Assembly: GCF_002934265.1 (NCBI RefSeq)
Contig: NZ_PTIX01000007.1
Span: 62,001 to 126,000, forward strand
Direction of reading: 5' to 3'
From: Actinokineospora auranticolor
GTDB lineage: Bacteria; Actinomycetota; Actinomycetes; Mycobacteriales; Pseudonocardiaceae
DNA length: 64,000 bases
Shown here: one piece after another, positions 1-8,554 of the stretch
Layout of the letters: each line of letters begins with the position of its first letter
Position numbering within the stretch: position 1 is the first letter of the stretch
Notes under the pieces: generated by a model
What the model was told of the DNA's origin: nothing
Databases searched by the model: none
The model's input: only the letters and a program-made list of their open reading frames with translations
Translations under genes and position numbers: made by a program

Positions 1-1387
1 GGTCCGGCAGGTCGCGGGTGAGCAGCGTGCCCTTGGTCAGGATGGAGAACGGGGTGCCCGCGCGGCCCAGCGCCCGGATGATCCCCGGCATGATCTTGTA
101 GCGGCCCTCGGCCCGCTGGTACGGGTCGGTGTTGCTGCCCATCGCCACGTGCTCGCGCCGCCAGCTCGGCGCGGCCAGCTGCCGGGCGAGCACCTGGGCG
201 GCGTTGACCTTGACCACGATCTGGCTGTCGAAGTCGCGGCCCGCGTCCAGGTCGAGGTAGGTGTGCGAGCCGCGGGCGAAGCAGTTGTGGCTCACCACGC
301 CGTTGGCGATGAAGTCGCCCGTGCCGGTCGTGATGTCGAACAGCGGCAGGTCCAACCCCAGCGGCTCGACCGACACGACCCCGAGCCGGGCCCCGGACTT
401 GATCGCGGCGTCGTCGATGGCGCGCTTGCCGGTCGCCGCCGGGTCGGTGGTGTGGAACAGGCGCAGGTGCTCGGCCAGGCCGCCGTCCACCCGCACGCAG
501 GCCCGGTCGTCCGGGGCGCGGCGGGACTCGACGGCGTGCCGGAAACCGAAGGCGCCCAACGCCTCCGTGACCGCCGCGAGGGTGCGCGCGCTCAGGTTCG
601 GCAACCGCAGGATGCGGTGGGCGAAGGTGCCGTCCGCGTCGAAGACCCCGGCCAGCAGCCCCTTGCGCCACTCGTCGGTCGGCGTGCGCGGCCACTCGAC
701 GGGCAGCGTCAGCGGCAGGTCGCCGGTCAGGTACTCGGCGACCCGCCCCGCCGCCTCCACCGGGATCCCGGCCGCGCCGTCGCCGCGGGCGATGCCGCAC
801 AGGTAGCCCCGGCGGTAGTCGGCGGTGTCCTTGGGCGGCTGCGCGAACCGACCGGTGCCCATGAGCTTGTTGCCCGCCGTCAGGTGCGGGCGGCGCGCGG
901 CCCCCGAGGTGTCCCCGGTGACGTGCTTCCACCCGCGCTCGGTGAGGAACCGGTGGTCGCCGCTGGCGATGAGCTGCGTGCCGTCGGCCAGGGTGACCCG
1001 GTAGCCGGGTTTGACGGTGGACCAGTGGTCCAGCACCTCGGTCGGCACGTAGTGCCGGTAGCTGCCGCGCCGCTCGGTGCCGTAGACGCGGTCGCCGACG
1101 CGCAGGTCGGCCATCGGCTTGGTGGTGCCGTCGGCCATCAGGACGGGGGTGTCGCCGTGCAGGCAGTAGCTGCACGCGTGGGTGCAGCCGCGGTACGGGT
1201 TCACGGTCCAGCGGAACGGCATAGGCGAGCCTCCCGGCACCTTGTTGAGCACGGACTTGGCGAGCACCTCGTGGAAGACGACCCCCGCGAACTCCGGGGT
1301 CCGCACACTGCGCACCAACCCGGGCAACCCCGGGATGGCGGGCTGCTCCGCCCCGGCGCGGTCTGCCGACAGGCTGTTCCATCGCAC
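1..1387 (-). CDS. Rv2578c-family radical SAM protein, intein-interrupted, 3' end outside window
   Basis: Read on the minus strand, the product starts VRWNSL and contains LVRSVRTPEFAG, FHEVLAKSVLNKVPGG and the radical SAM cysteine motif CTHACSYC (residues 68-75), all matching the Rv2578c family from memory. The third cysteine is followed by a 294-residue intein, after which the extein resumes with CFARGSHTYLDLDAGRDFD. The spliced protein would bind a 4Fe-4S cluster and cleave S-adenosylmethionine; the substrate is unknown. GTG at 1387 was chosen because family members begin M/VRW there; no strong Shine-Dalgarno is visible. A LexA-type box lies 8 nt upstream, so DNA-damage induction is likely. 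The gene runs off the left edge of the window. Confidence 0.9.
   Translation of the reverse strand, partial: MRWNSLSADRAGAEQPAIPGLPGLVRSVRTPEFAGVVFHEVLAKSVLNKVPGGSPMPFRWTVNPYRGCTHACSYCLHGDTPVLMADGTTKPMADLRVGDRVYGTERRGSYRHYVPTEVLDHWSTVKPGYRVTLADGTQLIASGDHRFLTERGWKHVTGDTSGAARRPHLTAGNKLMGTGRFAQPPKDTADYRRGYLCGIARGDGAAGIPVEAAGRVAEYLTGDLPLTLPVEWPRTPTDEWRKGLLAGVFDADGTFAHRILRLPNLSARTLAAVTEALGAFGFRHAVESRRAPDDRACVRVDGGLAEHLRLFHTTDPAATGKRAIDDAAIKSGARLGVVSVEPLGLDLPLFDITTGTGDFIANGVVSHNCFARGSHTYLDLDAGRDFDSQIVVKVNAAQVLARQLAAPSWRREHVAMGSNTDPYQRAEGRYKIMPGIIRALGRAGTPFSILTKGTLLTRDLPD
284..1165 (-). other. Intein (LAGLIDADG-type) inserted in the radical SAM 4Fe-4S motif
   Basis: This is an in-frame 294-residue insertion. 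It begins with Cys1 in CLHGDTPVLMADG (block A), has a block B-like ASGDHRFLT, and ends FIANGVVSHN followed by Cys+1 of the extein (CFARG). Two LAGLIDADG-like helices, YLCGIARGDG and LLAGVFDADGTF, indicate a compact or degenerate homing endonuclease. Splicing would join CTHACSY to CFARG and so regenerate the third iron-sulphur cysteine. The boundaries follow from the canonical Cys...His-Asn/Cys splice residues and the frame is open throughout. Confidence 0.9.
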
Positions 1388-1395
1388 GGGGATAG

Positions 1396-1411
1396 TCGAA
1401 CACACGTTCGA
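1396..1411. promoter_or_regulatory. LexA/SOS box
   Basis: TCGAACACACGTTCGA is a perfect TCGAAC-N4-GTTCGA palindrome, the consensus LexA site of mycobacteria and related actinobacteria. It ends 8 nt before the GTG of the radical SAM gene and lies 73 nt upstream of the divergent YibE/F gene. It should repress the radical SAM gene until DNA damage. Whether it also affects the divergent gene cannot be told. Confidence 0.88.
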
Positions 1412-1484
1412 ACGCGGCGCAACCGGTTCTCGCCGACCGGCGCCCGCCGACCCGGCGGGCGGTCCGATCAGCGAGGATGGCGCG

Positions 1485-3491
1485 ATGCAGGACTGGGAAA
1501 CCCAGCCGATCCCCCGGATCCCCCGAGACGCCGAACCCGGTCGTCCCGCGGGCCCCGGGCACCCCGGTCCACCGGCCCCCACCCCGCACACATCCGGCCA
1601 CCCCACCGAGCAGGCCCCACCCCACCGCGCTACGCGAGCAGGCGAACCCCGCCCACCGCGCCGCCCCGCGGATCGCTCGCCCAATCCCGACCCGCGCGCA
1701 CCCGGCCACCCTGTCGAGGCGGACCCACCTCGCCGCGCCGCGCAGGCCCACGAGTCCCATCCGCCGAGCCACGCCGCCGATCGCGGGGAGAGCGATTCAC
1801 CGCACGGCACCGCGGATCGCCCGCCCGCCGCCGACTCGCTCGTACCCGGCCACTCCGTCGAGGCCGACCCAGCTCACCCCGCGGCGTGGGCAGGCGAACC
1901 CCACCCGGCACACCGAGCCGCCAACCCGCACGGCCAGGAGTCGCCGCGCCGCGCGGCGGACCGCTTGTCCGCCTCCGGCCCGCGTGCACTCGGCCACTCC
2001 ATTGAGGGCGACTCGCCGCACCGCGCCGAGCGGGCCCGCGAGCCCCGCCAAGCGAACCGCGCCGCCGACTTCCCCGGCACCGACTCGCCGCGCCGTGCCG
2101 CCGATCCTCAGGGCGGCGATTCGCCGCGCCACACCGCGGACCGCTTGCCCGTCCTCGACCCGCGCGCGCCCGGCCACCCCGCCGAAGCCGACTCACCCCA
2201 CCGCGCTGCCGAGGGTGGTTCGGCGCGCCGTGCCGCGCGCGCCCACGACACCGGTTCGTCCCATCGCGTCGAGGTCGAGTCGCGGGACGCCGACGAGCCC
2301 GTAGCGAAGCCCGTGCTGCCGCCCACCGGCCACGGTCACGGCCACGGGCACACCCCCGCGACTCCCGCGTCCCCCAAGGTCCGCAAGCTCCTCGCCGCCC
2401 TCCTGGTCCCCTTCGCCGTCGCCGCGCTCGCGGGCATGATCATCCTGTTCCCGACCGCCGCCACCCCCGAGCACGTCGGCCAGCAGGCCGTCAAGGGCAC
2501 CATCACCGCCGCCCAGGCCGGCCCCTGCGGCGTGGGCGACGCGGGCGGCGACTGCCTCGTCGTCTCCGTCCGGATGTCCGACGGCGCCGCCACCGGCAGC
2601 GAGATCCGCACCGCCATCCCCCTCGAACCCAGCACCCCCCGCTTCGCCGTCGGCGATGACGTCGTGCTGGCCTACAACGGCGCAGACCCGCTCAGCGGCG
2701 CCTCTTACCAACTCGTCGACTTCCAACGCGGGGTCCCGCTCGCGCTGCTGGCCGCCCTCTTCGCCGTCGCCGTGATCGTGCTCGGGCGTTGGCAGGGTCT
2801 GAAGGCGCTCCTGGCCCTGGGGCTCAGTTTCGCCGTGCTGCTGCTATTCGTCCTCCCGGCCATCCTCACCGGCGAGAACCCGCTGCTGGTCGCGGTCGCG
2901 GGGGCGGGGGTGATCATGTTCGCGGTCCTCTACCTGACCCACGGCCTCTCCGCCCGCACCTCGACCGCCGTGCTCGGCACCATGGTCAGCCTCGCCCTCA
3001 TCGGCGTGCTCAGCGCGCTCTTCAGCGCCGTCGCCAAGCTGACCGGGCTCGACGACGAGACCGCCACCCTCGTCGGCAGCCTCGGCCACGGCATCGACAC
3101 CCGCGGCCTGCTGCTCGCGGGCATCGTCATCGGCTCCCTCGGCGTGCTCGACGACGTCACCGTCACCCAGACCAGCGCCGTCTGGGAGCTGCGCGCCGCC
3201 AACCCCGGCCTCGACTGGCGCGCGCTCTACGCCGCGGGCCAGCGCATCGGTCGGGACCACGTGTCGTCCGCGGTCAACACCCTCGTGATGGCGTACGCGG
3301 GCGCCGCGCTGCCGGTGCTGCTCTACTCGTCGCTCTCCGGCGTCGGCATCGGCACGATCCTGCAGTCCCAGAGCATCGCCCAGGAGATCGTGCGGACCCT
3401 GGTCGGCAGCATCGGCCTGGTCGCCGCCGTGCCCGTCACCACCGCGGTGGCCGCGCTGGTCGCCGTGCGCGAGGAACCGTCAGTCGAGTGA
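1485..3491 (+). CDS. YibE/F family membrane protein with long repetitive N-terminus
   Basis: 668 aa from ATG 1485. Residues ~300-668 form the YibE/F-type membrane domain: a first membrane helix at ~302-322, an extracytoplasmic stretch, then about seven more hydrophobic segments. The preceding ~290 residues are Pro/Ala/Arg/His/Asp-rich, with four copies of a motif resembling DPRAPGHPVEAD at codons starting 1689, 1833, 1977 and 2157 (spacing 48, 48, 60 residues), ending in a GHGHGHGH stretch. That N-terminus is likely cytoplasmic and disordered. The family's function is unknown; the His stretch could bind metal, which is only an inference. The 3' end overlaps the convergent gene by 12 nt. Confidence 0.8.
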   Translation: MQDWETQPIPRIPRDAEPGRPAGPGHPGPPAPTPHTSGHPTEQAPPHRATRAGEPRPPRRPADRSPNPDPRAPGHPVEADPPRRAAQAHESHPPSHAADRGESDSPHGTADRPPAADSLVPGHSVEADPAHPAAWAGEPHPAHRAANPHGQESPRRAADRLSASGPRALGHSIEGDSPHRAERAREPRQANRAADFPGTDSPRRAADPQGGDSPRHTADRLPVLDPRAPGHPAEADSPHRAAEGGSARRAARAHDTGSSHRVEVESRDADEPVAKPVLPPTGHGHGHGHTPATPASPKVRKLLAALLVPFAVAALAGMIILFPTAATPEHVGQQAVKGTITAAQAGPCGVGDAGGDCLVVSVRMSDGAATGSEIRTAIPLEPSTPRFAVGDDVVLAYNGADPLSGASYQLVDFQRGVPLALLAALFAVAVIVLGRWQGLKALLALGLSFAVLLLFVLPAILTGENPLLVAVAGAGVIMFAVLYLTHGLSARTSTAVLGTMVSLALIGVLSALFSAVAKLTGLDDETATLVGSLGHGIDTRGLLLAGIVIGSLGVLDDVTVTQTSAVWELRAANPGLDWRALYAAGQRIGRDHVSSAVNTLVMAYAGAALPVLLYSSLSGVGIGTILQSQSIAQEIVRTLVGSIGLVAAVPVTTAVAALVAVREEPSVE

Positions 3492-4109
3492 CGCCACGAA
3501 GCGGGTCACGGCCTCCGGCTTGAGCCGCTGCGCCAACCTGCCCGACGGCGCGACCGACGCGAGCCGGTACAGCGGCCGGTCCGCCGCCGCCTCGCCCTTC
3601 GCCTCCGCGCGCAGCTGCGCCACGACGAGCTGGGAGAACACCAGCCCGGCCGGGTTCTCGTTGGCCGCCAGCGCGTCGGCGATCTTGCGCAGCACCAGGA
3701 TGCCCAGCTCGCGCCCGCCCGCACCGGAGTACACCGCCAGCCCCAGGTTGATCGACCTGCGCCCGGCGCCGACCAGCAGGCCCACCGTCCGCACGCCCCG
3801 GATGTCGGTGACCATCAGCTCCAGGCTGTCCGCGTGCCGCAGGTCGACCGACTTGCGCCCGATCGTCCGGGCGACCAGCACGGTCCCGTCCTCCAGCCAC
3901 AGCCGACGCCGCCCGGAAGCCCAGGTCAGCAGCAGGAGCAGGAGGAACACGACACCCGCGGTGACCAGCCCCGGCCACTGCCCGCCGATCAGCCCGACCA
4001 CCCCGCCGACGGCCGCGCCCAGCACCAACGCGGTCAGCACCGACGCGACCGCGCGTTTGCGGCCACCGGACTCGGTCAGGTTGAGCGGCAGCCGCTCCGG
4101 CTCGGTCAC
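3480..4109 (-). CDS. Membrane protein of unknown function
   Basis: 209 aa from GTG 4109 (VTEPERLPLN). Two adjacent hydrophobic segments, around residues 20-42 and 50-66, are followed by a soluble domain of ~140 residues with LWLEDGTVLVARTIGRKSVDLRH, which resembles a small PH-like beta domain. The start is 2 nt past the stop of the upstream MBL hydrolase gene, so the two are probably one transcript and translationally coupled. I do not recognise the family. It may be a membrane partner of the hydrolase, but there is no direct evidence. Confidence 0.65.
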   Translation of the reverse strand: MTEPERLPLNLTESGGRKRAVASVLTALVLGAAVGGVVGLIGGQWPGLVTAGVVFLLLLLLTWASGRRRLWLEDGTVLVARTIGRKSVDLRHADSLELMVTDIRGVRTVGLLVGAGRRSINLGLAVYSGAGGRELGILVLRKIADALAANENPAGLVFSQLVVAQLRAEAKGEAAADRPLYRLASVAPSGRLAQRLKPEAVTRFVASLD

Positions 4110-4111
4110 GG

Positions 4112-4810
4112 CTAGATCCCCCGTCCGCGGCCCAGGTGCCCGGCACCCGGCTCGGCCACGCCGGTGAGGAACGGGTTGCTCGCCCGCTCCCGCCCGATCG
4201 TCGTGGTGGGACCGTGGCCGGGCAGCACGACCGTCTCGTCGTCGAGGGTCAGCAGGCGCCGCAGCGACTGCGTCATGCGCGCCATGGACCCGCCCGGCAG
4301 GTCCGTGCGGCCGATCGACCCGGCGAACAGCGTGTCGCCCGAGAACAGCAGCTGCCCGCCCTCCTCGGTGGTGTGCCGGAAGCTGACCGACCCCTCGGTG
4401 TGCCCGGGCGTGTGGTCGACGGTGAGCGTCAACCCGGCCAGGTCCAGCTCGGCGCCGTCGCTCAGCTCGCGGACTTCCCTCGGTTCCCGCATGGTCAGAT
4501 CGCCGAAGTACCGGCCCGCCTCCGGGCTCAGGCCGCGCAGGGGGTCGCTGAGCAGGTGCCGGTCGTCCGGGTGGATCCACGCGGGCACGTCGTCGCCGTC
4601 GCACACCGGGGTCACCGAGAAGGTGTGGTCGAGGTGGCCGTGGGTCAGCACCACCGCGACCGGGGACAACCGGTGCTCGCGCAACGCCTCCGCGATCGGC
4701 TCCGCGGCGTCCTGACCGGGGTCGACGATGACGCACTGCGCCCCGGCACCCGGCGCCACGATGAAGCAGTTCGCCTGGAAGGCGCCGGTCGGGAAGCCGA
4801 CGACGAGCAC
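4112..4810 (-). CDS. MBL-fold metallohydrolase (glyoxalase II-like)
   Basis: 232 aa with the metallo-beta-lactamase zinc motif THGHLDH at residues 56-62, a DHTPGHTEGS stretch carrying the third metal ligand, and a C-terminal LPGHGP. The length and motifs fit the small hydroxyacylglutathione hydrolase-like group (Rv2581c in M. tuberculosis), which hydrolyses thioesters. The true substrate in a mycothiol-using actinobacterium is unknown. It lies divergent from a cyclophilin gene, the order seen at Rv2581c-Rv2582. Confidence 0.88.
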   Translation of the reverse strand: MLVVGFPTGAFQANCFIVAPGAGAQCVIVDPGQDAAEPIAEALREHRLSPVAVVLTHGHLDHTFSVTPVCDGDDVPAWIHPDDRHLLSDPLRGLSPEAGRYFGDLTMREPREVRELSDGAELDLAGLTLTVDHTPGHTEGSVSFRHTTEEGGQLLFSGDTLFAGSIGRTDLPGGSMARMTQSLRRLLTLDDETVVLPGHGPTTTIGRERASNPFLTGVAEPGAGHLGRGRGI

Positions 4811-4941
4811 GGGGGGACTCCTCCGGTCGCGGATTCTTGGGTTCTTCTCAGCCTAGTGGCCCCCACCTCCACGCGGTTCTTACCGGGGGTCCCCATAGAC
4901 TGCGCGCCAGCCAGCAACAGGTCAGGTCAGGAGGGTGCCAG

Positions 4942-5826
4942 GTGCCGACCAACCAGCAGCGCCGGGAGGCAGCCAAGCGCAAGCTTGAGCGGCAACTCGC
5001 GAACAGGGCCGAACGCGCCCGGAAGCGTCGGGTCGTCGGCGTGGTGGCGACAGTGGTCGGTGTGGTCGCGGTGGTCGGCCTGATCTACTGGCTGGCCAAC
5101 ATCGGCGGCGACTCGAAGCCCGCGGACTCGGCGTCGCCGGACACGGCGGAGACCACGCAGGCCGACACGCCCGCCGACACCCCGAAGAACATCCCGACCG
5201 AGCTGGCCCCGGTGCCCAAGCGGTCCACGGCGCTGCCCGCGAAGAACGAGTGCGCCTACCCGGCCACCAAGGACGAGCCCGCCGCGAAGCCGGTGCAGCC
5301 GCCGCAGACCAAGGACGTCCCCGGCACCGGCACCGCCACGGCCACGATCAACCTCAACGGCAAGGACGTGAAGGCGACGCTGGACCGCGCGCTCGCGCCG
5401 TGCACCGTCAACAGCTTCGAGAGCCTGGCCAAGCAGGGCTACTTCAACGACACCACCTGCCACCGCCTGACCACCGGCGACGGCCTGCAGGTGCTGCAGT
5501 GCGGCGACCCGTCGGCCACCGGCGGCGGCGGCCCCGGCTACTCCTTCGACGACGAGGTCTTCCCGGAGATCAAGTACGGCCGCGGCATCCTGGCCATGGC
5601 CAACGCGGGCAAGAGCCCCGAGGGCAAGGGCACCAACGGCAGCCAGTTCTTCATCGTCTACGGCACCGCCGAGCTGCCCCCGAACTACACGGTGTTCGGC
5701 AGCATCGACGCCGACAGCCTCAAGGTCGTCGACGACATCGCCAAGGCGGGCACGGTCTCCTCGGGCAGCCCGGGCGACGGCAAGCCCAAGCAACCGGTCA
5801 CGGTCAAGTCCGTCACCGTGGCCTAG
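4942..5826 (+). CDS. Membrane-anchored peptidyl-prolyl cis-trans isomerase (cyclophilin type)
   Basis: 294 aa. GTG 4942 is chosen because AGGAGG lies 8 nt upstream. A charged cytoplasmic N-terminus (RREAAKRKLERQLANRAERARKRR) precedes one membrane helix at ~31-52, a Pro/Asp-rich linker, and a cyclophilin domain from ~125 with HRLTTGDGLQVLQCGDP, GTNGSQFFIVYG and YTVFG. It should catalyse proline isomerisation outside the membrane, corresponding to Rv2582. A rho-independent terminator follows. Confidence 0.9.
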   Translation: MPTNQQRREAAKRKLERQLANRAERARKRRVVGVVATVVGVVAVVGLIYWLANIGGDSKPADSASPDTAETTQADTPADTPKNIPTELAPVPKRSTALPAKNECAYPATKDEPAAKPVQPPQTKDVPGTGTATATINLNGKDVKATLDRALAPCTVNSFESLAKQGYFNDTTCHRLTTGDGLQVLQCGDPSATGGGGPGYSFDDEVFPEIKYGRGILAMANAGKSPEGKGTNGSQFFIVYGTAELPPNYTVFGSIDADSLKVVDDIAKAGTVSSGSPGDGKPKQPVTVKSVTVA

Positions 5827-5841
5827 GGCCCCGTGACTTCC

Positions 5842-5888
5842 CCGGACGGGGTGCGCGCCGATCGCGGCGGGCACCCCGTCCGGCTTTT
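5842..5888 (+). terminator. Rho-independent terminator after the anchored cyclophilin gene
   Basis: A perfect 13-bp stem (CCGGACGGGGTGC pairing with GCACCCCGTCCGG, 16-nt loop) is followed by CTTTT, 16 nt beyond the stop codon. Confidence 0.85.
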
Positions 5889-5937
5889 CCGCGACCTTCC
5901 ATTCAGGACGGTCGGGGGCGGCTGCGACACTGTGGAC

Positions 5938-6696
5938 ATGAAGCTGCGGAGTGGGGCGCACCTGGTCGGGTTGGCCGCGCTGGCGATGGCCACCGTCGGG
6001 TGCGCGACGACCGTGTCGGGTCTGGCGCTGCCCGCGCCGGGGGCCAGCCCCGCGCCGAAGCCGACCCCCGCCAAGGCCACCACCTGCGTCTTCGTGCCGG
6101 ACGGCAGGCCGTCGCCCAGCGAGGCCGACGAGGACCGGGTCGGGCGCGGCCCCCAGTCGGTGGCCGAGGACCGGCCGTACACCGCGCTGGTGGCGACCAG
6201 TGCCGGTGAGATCACCGTCGAGCTGGACGTGGAGCACGCGCCGTGCGCGGCCCGCAACTTCGCGTTCCTGATCGACAACCGGTTCTACAACAACACCCCG
6301 TGCCACCGGGTCACCAAGTACGCCCAGCTCAAGGTCCTGCAGTGCGGCGACCCGACCGGCACGGGCACCGGCGGCCCCGGCTACACGATCCCGGACGAGC
6401 TGCCCAAGGACCTCAAGAAGGCCGGGAACGCCACCAACCCGGACGACGTCGTCTACCCGCGCGGCACCGTCGCGATGGCGGCGACGGACGAGCCGAACAG
6501 CGCGGGCAGCCAGTTCTTCGTCGTCTACGGCGACTCGGTCCTGCCGCCGGACTACACGGTGTTCGGCGAGACCGACGCCGAGGGCCTGGCGGTGGTGGAC
6601 AAGGTCGCCGGGGGCGAGCTGACCCCGGAGCTGGGCCCGGAGGACGGCAAGCCGACGCCCGCGGTGACGATCCAGAAGATCACCTACTCCGGCTGA
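5938..6696 (+). CDS. Lipoprotein peptidyl-prolyl cis-trans isomerase (cyclophilin type)
   Basis: 252 aa from ATG 5938. The signal peptide ends in a lipobox-like TVGC at ~residues 18-21, so the protein is probably lipid-anchored outside the membrane. The cyclophilin domain begins near residue 80 and includes TSAGEITVEL, CHRVTKYAQLKVLQCGDP, NSAGSQFFVVYGDS and YTVFGETD. It is a paralogue of the upstream membrane-anchored cyclophilin. The pair probably arose by tandem duplication with a different anchoring mode. Its own transcription is likely because a terminator separates the two. Confidence 0.88.
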   Translation: MKLRSGAHLVGLAALAMATVGCATTVSGLALPAPGASPAPKPTPAKATTCVFVPDGRPSPSEADEDRVGRGPQSVAEDRPYTALVATSAGEITVELDVEHAPCAARNFAFLIDNRFYNNTPCHRVTKYAQLKVLQCGDPTGTGTGGPGYTIPDELPKDLKKAGNATNPDDVVYPRGTVAMAATDEPNSAGSQFFVVYGDSVLPPDYTVFGETDAEGLAVVDKVAGGELTPELGPEDGKPTPAVTIQKITYSG

Positions 6697-6699
6697 GCC

Positions 6700-7395
6700 G
6701 TGGGCTACCGCGAGCAGCCGTCGACGCGACCGGGCATCGCCTGCCTGTGGTCGCGGGACTCGGCCACGGGCGGCGCGGCGCTGATCGTGCCCGACGCGTG
6801 CGTCGACGTCATCTGGCACCGCGAGACCGGGCGGCTGTGGGTCGCGGGCCCGGACACCGGCCCCCACCGCTCCGCCGTGGGTCCGGGGACCCTGGTCGGC
6901 CTGCGGTTCGAGCCCGGCCACACGGCTTTGGGCGTCCCGGTGAACGAGCTGCGCGACGCGCGGGTGGACCTGGCGGACCTGTGGGGCGGCCGGGGAGCCG
7001 ACTTGGCCGACCGCCTCGCGCACACCTCGACCCTGCTTGCAGCCCAACGCCTGCTGTTGTCGGCGTTGCCGAGCGAGCTGGACCCGGCGGCGGCGGCGAT
7101 CGGGGCACTGGCCCGCCGGACGGGCAGCGTCCGGGAGATGGCCGAGCGGCTGGGGTTGGGCGAGCGGCGGCTGCACCGGCGCGCGGTGGCCGCGTTCGGG
7201 TACGGGCCGAAGGTGCTGCACCGCGTCCTGCGCTTCCAACGCGCCCTGGCGCTGGCACGGGACGGGATCGGGCAGGCGGAGGTCGCCGTGCGCGCCGGGT
7301 TCGCCGACCAGCCGCACCTGGCCCGTGAAGTGCGGGCGTTGTCCGGGGAGTCGTTGGGCGCCTTGGTCAGGCCAGTCGCTGGGCCCGGTCAGTGA
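6700..7395 (+). CDS. AraC-family transcriptional regulator with N-terminal DUF6597-like domain
   Basis: 231 aa from GTG 6700, 3 nt after the lipoprotein stop. The N-terminal half (GIACLWSR, VPDACVDVIWHRETGRLWVAGPDTGPH) matches the sensor-like domain of a common actinobacterial AraC group. The C-terminal half has two helix-turn-helix segments, SVREMAERLGLGERRLHRR and GQAEVAVRAGFADQPHLAREV. Its ligand and target are unknown. The 3' end overlaps the convergent sigma-factor gene by 29 nt. Confidence 0.85.
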   Translation: MGYREQPSTRPGIACLWSRDSATGGAALIVPDACVDVIWHRETGRLWVAGPDTGPHRSAVGPGTLVGLRFEPGHTALGVPVNELRDARVDLADLWGGRGADLADRLAHTSTLLAAQRLLLSALPSELDPAAAAIGALARRTGSVREMAERLGLGERRLHRRAVAAFGYGPKVLHRVLRFQRALALARDGIGQAEVAVRAGFADQPHLAREVRALSGESLGALVRPVAGPGQ

Positions 7396-8554
7396 GGTGG
7401 ATCCGTTCGGCGAGGCTCGACGCGCGGCGGGCGGCTTCCAGGTAGTCGGCGTGCGCGGCCTCGACGTCCCCGGCCAGTTCGCGGAGGTGGGCCCTCGTCG
7501 CGTAGAGGCGGTGGTGCCGCCGCATCCGCTTGTCCTCGGTCAAGGGCTCCAACTCCGCCAGCCCGGCTTCCGCGCCGCGCACCATCGCCAGCGCCACGGC
7601 GCGGTTCAGGGTGACCATCGGGCCCGGGTTCACGGTGGCCAGCAGGTCGTACAACCCGAGGACCTGCGGCCAGTCCGTCGCACCGGGCTCCGAGTGGACG
7701 GCCGCGATGGCCGCCTGGAGCTGGTAGGTGCCCACCCGGCCGCGCGGCAGCACCGAGCTGATCAACGCGACGCCCTCCGCGAGCAGCTCCCCGTCCCACC
7801 GTGACCGGTCCTGGTCGGCCAGCGGGACCAGGCGGCCGTCCGCCGTGGTGCGCGCCGGGCGGCGGGCGTCGGTGAGGAGCATGAGGGCCAGCAGACCGGC
7901 GACCTCGGTGTCGTCCGGGACCAGCCGGTGCAGCAGCCGGGTGAGGCGGATGGCCTCGTCGGAGAGGGCGGGGGCGGTGAGGTCGGGGCCGTCGGTGGCG
8001 GTGTAGCCCTCGTTGAAGATCAGGTACAGCACGTGGGTGACCGCGTCGAGCCGGTCGGGGGAGGGGACGCCGAAGCCGCTGCCCTTGATCGTCTGCTTGG
8101 CCCGGCTGATCCGCTGCGCCATGGTCGCCTCGGGTACCAGGAACGCGGCCGCGATCTGGCCCGTGGTCAACCCGCCGACCGCGCGCAGCGTCAGCGCCAC
8201 CCGGCTCGGGTCGGACAGCTCGGGGTGGCAGCACAGGAACAGCAGTTCCAGCGAGTCGTCCCGGTCCGGGACGGGACCGCCGAGCAGCGCGGCCTGCGGC
8301 GTGGCCAGCGCGTCCTCCCGGCGGCGGCGCGCGGACTCGCTGCGCACGTGGTCGAGCAACCGCCGCGTCGCGACCGTCAACAGCCACCCGCGCGGGTTGT
8401 CGGGAACACCGTCGACGGGCCACTGCGTGGCCGCCGCCACCAATGCCTCCTGTACCGCGTCCTCACACGCGTCGAACTGCCCGTGCCGCCGCACCAACGC
8501 CCCGAGAACCCGCGGCGCGAGTTCACGCCACAGGTCCTCGACGCCCCCGGTCAC
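7367..8554 (-). CDS. ECF sigma factor, ECF42-like, with C-terminal TPR-type extension
   Basis: 395 aa from GTG 8554. Region 2 (FDACEDAVQEALVAA, NPRGWLLTVATRRLLDHVRS) and region 4 (LTLRAVGGLTTGQIAAAFLVPEATMAQRISRAKQ) are clear. The ~200-residue C-terminal extension (TRLLHRLVPDDTEVAGLLALMLL..., DWPQVLGLYDLLATVNPGPMVTLNRAVA) is the TPR-like part typical of ECF42. The GTG overlaps the upstream YCII stop as GTGA, so I prefer it to an in-frame GTG at 8578. In this family the sigma factor controls its adjacent DGPF/YCII genes and has no classical anti-sigma factor; that role is taken from the family. Confidence 0.88.
   Translation of the reverse strand: MTGGVEDLWRELAPRVLGALVRRHGQFDACEDAVQEALVAAATQWPVDGVPDNPRGWLLTVATRRLLDHVRSESARRRREDALATPQAALLGGPVPDRDDSLELLFLCCHPELSDPSRVALTLRAVGGLTTGQIAAAFLVPEATMAQRISRAKQTIKGSGFGVPSPDRLDAVTHVLYLIFNEGYTATDGPDLTAPALSDEAIRLTRLLHRLVPDDTEVAGLLALMLLTDARRPARTTADGRLVPLADQDRSRWDGELLAEGVALISSVLPRGRVGTYQLQAAIAAVHSEPGATDWPQVLGLYDLLATVNPGPMVTLNRAVALAMVRGAEAGLAELEPLTEDKRMRRHHRLYATRAHLRELAGDVEAAHADYLEAARRASSLAERIHLTDRAQRLA

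Noticed and set aside
149..2005. 618-codon plus-strand frame over the radical SAM gene and into the YibE/F gene
   Set aside because: It runs antisense to the intein/radical SAM gene, then out of frame through the YibE/F gene. Composition is typical of a shadow.
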